In this document: positions 57,649 through 64,000 of the stretch, piece after piece
Numbering within the stretch: position 1 is the first letter of the stretch
Layout of the letters: each line of letters opens with the position of its first letter
Assembly (NCBI RefSeq): GCF_020075495.1
Contig: NZ_JABYQT010000002.1
Location: 248,001 to 312,000 of the forward strand
Length of the DNA: 64,000 nucleotides
Reading direction: 5' to 3'
Origin: Vreelandella aquamarina
GTDB lineage: Bacteria > Pseudomonadota > Gammaproteobacteria > Pseudomonadales > Halomonadaceae
Translations under genes and position numbers: made by a program
Notes under the pieces: model-generated
Seen by the model: only the letters and a program-made list of their open reading frames with translations
What the model was told of the DNA's origin: nothing
The model's database searches: none

Positions 57649-58890
57649 ATGCTTGATCGTTTGCCTTTTCTGGTGGGCCTGCGCTACGTGCGCGCCAAAC
57701 GCCGCAACCACTTTATCTCCTTTATTTCGTTGACGTCCATGCTCGGGCTGATGCTCGGCGTCGCGGTCCTGATCCTCGTACTCTCCGTGATGAACGGTTT
57801 CGACCACGAGCTGCGCACGCGCATTCTGGGCATGGTGCCGCACACCAAGATCGAACTCTCCGAAGGGCTGGTTGAATGGGAAGCGCTGGCAGAGCGTCTG
57901 ATCCAGCGCGAGCGCGTGATTGGCGCCGCTCCCTATGTCGAGCAGCAGGGCATGTTCTCGGCGGCCGGGCGTAATCAGGGCGCCATGGTCAACGGTATCA
58001 ACCCGGACTGGGAAGACCAGGTGTCGATTATCGGCAAGCACATGCGCCAGGGAAGCCTTGATGACCTGGTGCCGGGCGAGTGGAACGTGGTGCTGGGCTC
58101 CATGCTCGCCCGGCAACTGGGCGTAGGCGTCGGCGACTACGTGACGCTGCTGGTGCCCGAGGCATCGATTACCCCGGCCGGCGTCTTTCCACGCCTGAAG
58201 CGTTTTACCGTCAGCGGCATCTTTAGTGTCGGTGCCGACCTGGATGCCAACCTGGCTTACGCCAATATCGAGGACATGCAGACCCTGGCGCGCCTGGGCA
58301 ATGCGGTAGGTGGACTGCGGCTCGAGCTGGATGACCTGTTTATTGCGGGCAGCGAAACCCAGGATATCGTCAATGAACTTGGCCCCGGCTACCGGGGGAC
58401 GGACTGGACAGCCTCCCACGGCAACCTGTTCCAGGCCATTCAGATGGAAAAGCGCATGATCGCGCTGCTGTTGACCGTGATCATCGCCGTGGCAGCGTTC
58501 AACATCGTCTCGACGCTGGTCATGGTGGTCACCGACAAGCGGGCGGATATCGCCATCTTGCGCACCATTGGTGCCACGCCACGCTCGATCATGGGAATCT
58601 TTATTGTCCAAGGGTTGGCGATTGGCCTGATCGGCATCGCCGTTGGGGTGGCCGTTGGCATTCTGCTGGCCTTGACCGTATCCGACCTGATCAGCTGGTT
58701 CGAAGCGACCTTTGGTATCCAGTTCCTGGATGCGGGTGTCTACTTCATCAGCGATCTGCCGTCTCAATTGCAGTGGGATGACGTGCGCGACATCGTCCTG
58801 GCGGCTTTCGGCCTGACGTTCTTGTCGACACTGTACCCGGCCTGGCGCGCCGCACGCGTTCAGCCAGCGGATGTCTTGCGCTATGAATAA
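57649..58890 (+). CDS. lolC: LolC/LolE-type permease of the lipoprotein-releasing ABC transporter
   Basis: Inner-membrane subunit of LolCDE, which extracts outer-membrane lipoproteins and passes them to LolA. 413 aa: first membrane span after RYVRAKRRNHFISFISLTSMLGLMLGVAVLILVLSVMNGF, a large periplasmic domain (about residues 50-265), then three spans including AVAAFNIVSTLVMVV and FLSTLYPAWRAARVQPADVLRYE. ATG 57649 follows AAGGA; the frame is open from 57592. Only one such permease is here, so it may be a LolC that pairs with LolE elsewhere or a LolF-type homodimer. Confidence 0.95.
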   Translation: MLDRLPFLVGLRYVRAKRRNHFISFISLTSMLGLMLGVAVLILVLSVMNGFDHELRTRILGMVPHTKIELSEGLVEWEALAERLIQRERVIGAAPYVEQQGMFSAAGRNQGAMVNGINPDWEDQVSIIGKHMRQGSLDDLVPGEWNVVLGSMLARQLGVGVGDYVTLLVPEASITPAGVFPRLKRFTVSGIFSVGADLDANLAYANIEDMQTLARLGNAVGGLRLELDDLFIAGSETQDIVNELGPGYRGTDWTASHGNLFQAIQMEKRMIALLLTVIIAVAAFNIVSTLVMVVTDKRADIAILRTIGATPRSIMGIFIVQGLAIGLIGIAVGVAVGILLALTVSDLISWFEATFGIQFLDAGVYFISDLPSQLQWDDVRDIVLAAFGLTFLSTLYPAWRAARVQPADVLRYE

Positions 58891-58900
58891 GGATTCATCT

Positions 58901-59659
58901 ATGTCTGTCAGTACGTCTTCAAGTACCTCTTCAACACTATCGTCACCGATGTCTCCACGCGTGTCGGAGCGCCCTGTCATGCTCGATTGCCAGGAGCTTA
59001 CCCGGGTATACAGCGAAGGACCCCAGGACCTGACCGTACTCGACAGGCTCGAGTTGACCGTGCGTGCCGGAGAGCGCGTGGCCATCGTAGGCAGTTCCGG
59101 CTCGGGCAAGACCACGCTGCTTAACCTGTTAGGCGGGCTGGACCGGCCAAGCGAAGGGCGGGTAGTCATCGCCGGTGAGCCGCTCTCCTTGCTTGATGAG
59201 GCTGCGCTGGGCAAGTTTCGCAATCGCTATATCGGCTTTGTCTACCAGTTTCACCATCTGCTGGCGGAGTTTACCGCGGTCGAGAACGCCGCACTTCCGC
59301 TGATCATTCGCGGCCAGTCGAAAAAGGCGGCCGAAAAGCGGGCCATGCAGATTCTCGAGCGGGTGGGCATGAAGGCGCGTGCGGATCATAAGCCTGGCGA
59401 GCTTTCCGGCGGTGAGCGTCAACGGGTAGCGATTGCCCGGGCGCTGGTCACCGACCCTAGCCTGGTACTGATGGATGAGCCAACCGGCAATCTGGATCAG
59501 ACCACGGCCGCCACCATTCTTGCGCTGATGGATGAGCTGGCCAAGGAGAGTGCCTGCGCCTTTGTGATCGTGACCCACGATGTAGGGCTGGCTGCGCATC
59601 AGGATCGCGTCTTGAGGCTGGAGGCGGGCAAGCTGGTGGAACAGCCCCCCGCTCCCTAG
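58901..59659 (+). CDS. lolD: LolD, ATPase of lipoprotein-releasing complex
   Basis: Energises lipoprotein extraction. Walker A GSSGSGKTTLL, LolD motif YQFHHLLAEFTAVENAALPL, signature LSGGERQR, Walker B LVLMDEPTGNLD, His VTHD. The start is uncertain: ATG 58901 (AAGGA eight bases upstream) gives 252 aa with a Ser/Thr-rich N-terminal extension; ATG 58979 (GGAG nine bases upstream) gives 226 aa, nearer the family length of about 230. The extension uses mixed Ser codons. The stop overlaps the convergent DUF2062 gene. Confidence 0.94.
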   Translation: MSVSTSSSTSSTLSSPMSPRVSERPVMLDCQELTRVYSEGPQDLTVLDRLELTVRAGERVAIVGSSGSGKTTLLNLLGGLDRPSEGRVVIAGEPLSLLDEAALGKFRNRYIGFVYQFHHLLAEFTAVENAALPLIIRGQSKKAAEKRAMQILERVGMKARADHKPGELSGGERQRVAIARALVTDPSLVLMDEPTGNLDQTTAATILALMDELAKESACAFVIVTHDVGLAAHQDRVLRLEAGKLVEQPPAP

Positions 59660-60207
59660 TCGTCGAACTCGGATTCGATGCGTGCCCGACGCCGTCGCCT
59701 GTTAAGGCGGCGGCGTTTCCAGTTATAGGAGACGTGCCAACGCCAGATCAGGCGAATGGCGATGTTGGCGACCAGCGCAAGTGCAATGGCGGTCACCAGC
59801 GACCCCACCAGCAGGGGGGGCAGCATGTCGTGCATCTGCTCGGCGATCCAGCGGGTCGAGATGCGCGAGGGCGCTTCACGCACCGGCGCGCCCAGCAGAA
59901 AGGTTCCCAGGCGGTAGTTGCCGTAGAAGATCAGCGGCATGGTCAGGGGGTTGGTGATCCAGACGAGGCTGACCGATAGCGCCAGATTGCATCTGCTCAG
60001 CCGTGCGCCTATCGCCGCGACCACCATCTGAAAGGGAATCGGCAGCATGGCGCAGAACAGCCCGACGCTAAACGCATTGGCAACGCTTCGGCGAGTTAAA
60101 AGCCACAGCCCGGGGTCGGCAATCAGTGGCGCCATGAAGCGCAATGACCGCTGTTGCCTCAACGTGTCGGGTCTAGGCATGTAGCGCTGCAGGAAACGGC
60201 GCGGCAT
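59656..60207 (-). CDS. DUF2062 inner-membrane protein
   Basis: Unknown-function membrane protein of the DUF2062 family. The domain core appears as NAFSVGLFCAMLPIPFQMVVAA (about residues 45-66), VSLVWITNPLTMPLIFYGNYRLG and a third segment PPLLVGSLVTAIALALVANIAI, before a very basic C-terminus (WKRRRLNRRRRRAR). 183 aa from ATG 60207 (MPRRFLQRYMPRP, the common start); ATG 60246 is an alternative. Faces comEC divergently. Confidence 0.88.
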   Translation of the reverse strand: MPRRFLQRYMPRPDTLRQQRSLRFMAPLIADPGLWLLTRRSVANAFSVGLFCAMLPIPFQMVVAAIGARLSRCNLALSVSLVWITNPLTMPLIFYGNYRLGTFLLGAPVREAPSRISTRWIAEQMHDMLPPLLVGSLVTAIALALVANIAIRLIWRWHVSYNWKRRRLNRRRRRARIESEFDD

Positions 60208-60304
60208 GTCAGGTACTCTTGACCATAAGTGCCGCCTATTATCCATATAGCGCAGCGCTTCGGCTATGCCGAGCAGGTGAAGTTCTCATGCCAAGGAGAG
60301 TCGT

Positions 60305-62572
60305 ATGCCGTTGGGCGTTGCGATACCGGCGGCGCTGGCAGCGCTGACTGGCGCGGTAGCAGCCGGTTGGGGCGGTAGTGTCGGTGCGTTGAATCCGCTT
60401 CTGGGGGCGGGTGTCATCGTTGCGCTATTGATCGTGGTTCGTCGCTTTACTGCCCTGTTCTGGGTGATCGTCGCCGGGTGGGTATTTATCTGCGTCCATG
60501 AGCAGTGGGCCAGCCAACTGCCGGATGGGCTCAGAGGTGAAGATGTCGTTGTCGAAGCGGTACTGCTTGGCGTGACGCCGCTGGGCGGGGCAGAACGCCT
60601 TGTTCTCGGCGTTGAGCACTGTCACGCCCCTGACCAGCGTCCGACGTGCCGATTGCTCCAAAAGGTGCGCGTTACCGCTTACGATGGCCATGACTATCAT
60701 CCGGGCGAGCGGTGGCGCATGACCCTGCGGCTGCGGCCTCCGGGCGGCTTTGCCAATCCCGAAAGCTTCAACTTCGAGCAGTGGCTGTGGCGTGAAGGCA
60801 TACACGCTACGGGGTACGTGCGTAGTGAGCCTGCGCCCGAGCGAATGGCGCCTGCCAGTTTCTCGTTGCGCCGGCATGCCCTCGCGATACTCGACGATGC
60901 GCCGCTTGAAGAGCGCACCCGGCGCTGGCTGGCGGCGCTAACCCTGGGCGAAGGCGACCGGTTGACCCAGGACGACTGGGTACTGCTCAATGCCACCGGC
61001 ACTACCCACCTGGTCGTGATTTCCGGATTGCACGTTGGTTTGGTAGCCGGTTTTTCGCTGCTGCTTGCGCGCACCGCCGCACGATGGATGAGTCCCTTGA
61101 ACTGGCGAATGAGAACATGGCCCTGGTGGACGGCAGCCGTGGTCGCCGTTGGCTACGCATGGCTTGCCGGCCTGGCGCCGCCGGCACTGCGCGCCATGGT
61201 CATGACGCTCGTTGGGCTCTGGGTGCTGAGTGGACGGCACGCGCCGAGCGCCTGGCAAGCCTGGTGGCTGGCGCTTGCGCTGGTGGTGCTGGTAGATCCG
61301 CTGTCGCTATGGCGTCCGGGGCTGTGGCTATCGTTTATCGCCGTTGCCTGGCTGATCATCATCTGGCAGGGGCGGGCACGTCCACAAGGTGTCAGGGGCT
61401 GGCTCTTTGCTCTTGTACGCTCGCAGCTGTTGTTATCGCCTTTGATGGCGGCCGCTGTGCTGGTCGCTTTCGGGCGGATGGCGCTGGCCGCACCCTTGAT
61501 CAATCTGGTTGCGGTTCCCTGGGTCAGCTCGGTCATGGTGCCGCTGGCGCTGCTGGGGTGGTTGTTTGCGCCAGTGCCCTGGGTGGGGGTGGGCATATGG
61601 TGGCTGTTCGAGCAGGCGCTGACTATTTTCTACACCCTGCTGGCGCTTGCGGTCGATTTATGGCCACTCTGGGAGCCGGACCGCTCGCTGGTTTATCCAT
61701 TAAGTGCGGCGCTGCTGCTTCTGGCGCTCAGTTGGGGGCTGCCGGGAATCTATCTCTGGATAAGAGCGGGCACTGCACTGCTTCTGGCATCGTTGCCCTG
61801 GTGGCTTTCTGCAAGCAATACCCCGGAAGGCGCGTTGCGCGTCACGGTGCATGATGTGGGGCAGGGCCAGCTCATTGAGCTGCGCAGTGCCAACTATCGT
61901 CTGTTGTATGATGCCGGCCCACGCTTTTCATCGGGTTTCATGCCGCTGCAAACGCTCTGGGCGTCTGATCAGCGGTTCGATGAGGTAATCGTCAGCCATG
62001 CAGACAGTGATCACGCCGGCGGCATTGGGGCACTTGTAGATGCGCATCATGTCACACGCTGGTATGCCCCGTTGGGGGAGGACCTGCCTGTGGCTGCCAC
62101 TCCCTGCCAGCGTGGTCAGGCCTGGCAGCAAGATGGTGTCAGTTACCGCTTTCTGTGGCCGCCGGCTGGCCCGACGACCTATTCCGCCAATGACCGTTCC
62201 TGCGTGCTGGAAGTAAGCCAAGGCGAGCATCGCCTGCTGATTACCGGTGATGTGAGCCGGGATATCGAGCGCCGTTTTCTTCAGGATGTCGATTTGCCTG
62301 TAAGCGTACTGGTGGCTGGCCATCACGGCAGCCGCACCAGCTCCGGTGCCCAGTTCGTCCAACACGTCGCGCCGCGGCACGTGATATTCAGCGCCGGGCG
62401 TGACAACCCCTTTCGCCACCCGGTGGATAGCGTGGTGCGCCGCTTCGAGCGCGAGCATAGCTGCCTATGGAGTACCGGCCACGATGGTGCAGTGCGTTTC
62501 TGGTTTCAAAAAGACCAGCCGCTGCGCATCGAGACGACACGAAATCTGCCGGTAAGGGCTAAGCGGTGTTGA
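60305..62572 (+). CDS. comEC: ComEC/Rec2 DNA-uptake channel protein
   Basis: Polytopic membrane protein proposed to carry single-stranded DNA across the inner membrane in natural transformation. 755 aa: N-terminal hydrophobic and OB-like region (DUF4131), competence domain with LVVISGLHVGLVAGF (about residue 235) and several spans, and a C-terminal metallo-beta-lactamase-like domain with HDVGQGQ (about 516-522), SHADSDHAGG (from about 564) and LLITGDV. Whether the cell is competent depends on pilus and comEA genes outside the window. Confidence 0.95.
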   Translation: MPLGVAIPAALAALTGAVAAGWGGSVGALNPLLGAGVIVALLIVVRRFTALFWVIVAGWVFICVHEQWASQLPDGLRGEDVVVEAVLLGVTPLGGAERLVLGVEHCHAPDQRPTCRLLQKVRVTAYDGHDYHPGERWRMTLRLRPPGGFANPESFNFEQWLWREGIHATGYVRSEPAPERMAPASFSLRRHALAILDDAPLEERTRRWLAALTLGEGDRLTQDDWVLLNATGTTHLVVISGLHVGLVAGFSLLLARTAARWMSPLNWRMRTWPWWTAAVVAVGYAWLAGLAPPALRAMVMTLVGLWVLSGRHAPSAWQAWWLALALVVLVDPLSLWRPGLWLSFIAVAWLIIIWQGRARPQGVRGWLFALVRSQLLLSPLMAAAVLVAFGRMALAAPLINLVAVPWVSSVMVPLALLGWLFAPVPWVGVGIWWLFEQALTIFYTLLALAVDLWPLWEPDRSLVYPLSAALLLLALSWGLPGIYLWIRAGTALLLASLPWWLSASNTPEGALRVTVHDVGQGQLIELRSANYRLLYDAGPRFSSGFMPLQTLWASDQRFDEVIVSHADSDHAGGIGALVDAHHVTRWYAPLGEDLPVAATPCQRGQAWQQDGVSYRFLWPPAGPTTYSANDRSCVLEVSQGEHRLLITGDVSRDIERRFLQDVDLPVSVLVAGHHGSRTSSGAQFVQHVAPRHVIFSAGRDNPFRHPVDSVVRRFEREHSCLWSTGHDGAVRFWFQKDQPLRIETTRNLPVRAKRC

Positions 62573-62595
62573 AGCGCCTCGCCTTCAGGTAGAAT
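62569..62595 (+). promoter_or_regulatory. Weak candidate promoter for msbA
   Basis: TTGAAG (62569-62574), 15 bp, TAGAAT (62590-62595). The spacer is short; the -35 overlaps the comEC stop. Confidence 0.35.
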
Positions 62596-62627
62596 CCGCG
62601 CATTGCACACTATTGCCAGGAGCGCGT

Positions 62628-64000
62628 GTGACTGATTCAGGTTGGGTTCTTTATAGAAGATTGCTGGGCTATGTAAAACCGCACTGGCGGGCATTTGCCT
62701 TGGCAGTCGCCGGGTTTGTGATTTACGCCGCTTCGAGTACGGCGCTTGCGGAGATGATGAAACGGTTGATCGACGGTATCCAGAACCCGGACGCCTCGTT
62801 TCGACTGTTTCTGCCGCTGTTCGTTGTACTGATGTTCGCCGCGCGCGGGGTGGGGACCTTCTTGAGCACCTACTTCATGGCGTATGTAGGCCGCTACGTG
62901 GTGCATACCCTGCGCTGCGATGTGTTCGCTCACCTGCTCCATCTGCCGGGGCGTTTTTTCGATCATCACTCAAGCGGGCACCTCGTTTCGCGCGTTACCT
63001 ACCATGTGGAACAGGTCGCCGGGGCATCGACCAATGCTATAACGATCATCCTGCGTGAAGGGCTGTTCGTGGTCGGGCTGATCGGCTATCTGTTCTGGAC
63101 CAACTGGATGCTGACGCTGCTGTTCATGGGCGTGACGCCAGTGATTGCCGTCGTGGTGAGCTACGTCAGCAAGCGTTTTCGGCGCATTTCCAAGCGTATC
63201 CAGAGCTCCATGGGCGATGTGACCCATGTGGCTTCCGAGGCGCTGTCGGGCTACCGAGTGGTGCGTACCCATGGCGCAGAAGCATATGAATCAAGGCGTT
63301 TTGAACGCGTCAGCGAAGAGAATCGCAAGCAGAGCATGAAAGAGGCCATGACGCGAGCCATCAGTTCGCCGGTGATCCTCATGCTGGTGGCCATCTCCAT
63401 GGCGCTGCTGGTGTGGCTGGCGATGGCCCCCTCGCTGATGGCCGACATGACGCCGGGCGAGTTCGTGGCGTTCATTACTGCCGCGGCCTTGATGATCAAG
63501 CCGGTGCGCCAGCTCACCGAAATCAACAGCGATATTCAAAAAGGTATCGCCGCCGCGTCTGAACTGTTCGGGTTGATGGATACGGCACCCGAGCAGGATA
63601 CCGGCACGCATGCCCCTGAACGCCTGAATGGCGAGCTGGTCATCGACAACGTCAGCTTCCGCTACGCCGACGACCAGCCTGACGTGCTGCATGACATCGA
63701 CCTCAAGATCGCCCCGGGCGAACTGATTGCCATCGTGGGGCGCTCGGGAAGCGGCAAGTCTACCCTGGCAAGCTTGCTGCCGCGTTTCTATCGGCCAAGC
63801 AGGGGGCGCATTCTGATCGATGGCGTGAACATCGACGAGTATGCGCTAGGGCCGCTGCGCCAGCAGATTGGCCTGGTTTCACAGCAGGTGACGCTCTTCA
63901 ATGCCAGTATTGCCGACAACATCGCCTATGGCGCTGCCAGCCCGGACCGTGAGGCCGTCGTGGCCGCAGCAAGGGCGGCCTATGCCAGCGAGTTCATCGA
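62628..64000 (+). CDS. msbA: MsbA, lipid A-core/phospholipid flippase (3' end outside window)
   Basis: ABC transporter homodimer that flips lipid A-core to the periplasmic leaflet. GTG 62628 preceded by AGGAG at five bases. The first 457 residues are visible: six membrane helices (for example residues 24-40 and around 145-175), coupling motif VTHVASEALSGYRVVRTHG, and Walker A GRSGSGKS from residue 371 with the Q-loop IGLVSQQVTLFNASI. The sequence is still open at the window end, before the signature and Walker B. lpxK, its usual partner, would follow. Confidence 0.96.
   Translation, partial: MTDSGWVLYRRLLGYVKPHWRAFALAVAGFVIYAASSTALAEMMKRLIDGIQNPDASFRLFLPLFVVLMFAARGVGTFLSTYFMAYVGRYVVHTLRCDVFAHLLHLPGRFFDHHSSGHLVSRVTYHVEQVAGASTNAITIILREGLFVVGLIGYLFWTNWMLTLLFMGVTPVIAVVVSYVSKRFRRISKRIQSSMGDVTHVASEALSGYRVVRTHGAEAYESRRFERVSEENRKQSMKEAMTRAISSPVILMLVAISMALLVWLAMAPSLMADMTPGEFVAFITAAALMIKPVRQLTEINSDIQKGIAAASELFGLMDTAPEQDTGTHAPERLNGELVIDNVSFRYADDQPDVLHDIDLKIAPGELIAIVGRSGSGKSTLASLLPRFYRPSRGRILIDGVNIDEYALGPLRQQIGLVSQQVTLFNASIADNIAYGAASPDREAVVAAARAAYASEFI

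Noticed and set aside
57634..59223. 529-codon minus-strand open frame
   Set aside because: Shadow of lolC and lolD; very His/Gln/Asp-rich, as expected from reverse-complemented codons.

Overview
The window reads as one continuous piece of core chromosome from a gammaproteobacterium. Gene order closely follows the Pseudomonas tldD-rpoN-mla-murA-rplM-pet-ssp-dcw-secA-argJ segment. Protein sequences, synteny and a fairly high G+C coding bias suggest Halomonas or a close relative (Halomonadaceae); this placement is inferred from memory of gene order, not from a search. I see no insertion sequence, prophage, integron, CRISPR array or tRNA gene. Coding density is very high.

Layout. 1-3.4 kb: tldD (5' end outside the window), darP and pmbA/tldE. 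3.45-10.7 kb (minus strand): kdsD-kdsC-lptC-lptA-lptB-rpoN-hpf-ptsN-rapZ-ptsO, which joins LPS precursor synthesis and LPS transport to sigma-54 and the nitrogen PTS; a possible 44-codon gene lies at its end. 10.9-17.7 kb (plus): mlaFEDCB, ibaG, murA, hisG, hisD. 17.7-21.8 kb: periplasmic stress protease algW/degS, a Nif3-family gene, zapG and zapE. 21.8-26.9 kb: rplM-rpsI, the cytochrome bc1 operon petABC, sspA-sspB. 27-30.1 kb (minus): lpoA-yraN-diaA-dolP. 30.2-31.5 kb: rsmI and the RNase P RNA gene rnpB. 31.5-49.2 kb: the division and cell wall (dcw) cluster rsmH-ftsL-ftsI-murE-murF-mraY-murD-ftsW-murG-murC-ddl-ftsQ-ftsA-ftsZ, then lpxC. 49.3-55.3 kb: dciA (minus), a small exported-protein ORF, secA, argJ and a Nudix/thiamine-phosphate-synthase fusion. 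55.4-57.4 kb (minus): aguB and aguA (agmatine to putrescine). 57.6-64 kb: a lolC-type permease and lolD, a DUF2062 membrane protein (minus), comEC, and msbA, which runs off the end.

Functionally this is an envelope biogenesis neighbourhood: LPS synthesis and export (kdsD, kdsC, lptCAB, lpxC, msbA), phospholipid homeostasis (mla), lipoprotein sorting (lol), peptidoglycan synthesis and division (murA, lpoA, dcw, zapG, zapE), and protein export and quality control (secA, algW, dolP).

The most interesting unexplained element is the 120-codon ORF at 49859-50221. It ends 68 bp before secA, has a basic N-terminus and a signal-like hydrophobic segment, and finishes with W-x5-R-G-P-P and six more residues. 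That is the architecture of a secretion-monitoring translation arrest peptide (SecM-like), but it is not an obvious SecM homologue. Other points worth a look: an 18-bp hairpin between ftsZ and lpxC whose right arm supplies a candidate lpxC -35; an AT-rich 312-bp ftsQ-ftsA gap with an inverted repeat; loss of mraZ between rnpB and rsmH; and a small ORF translationally coupled to ptsO.
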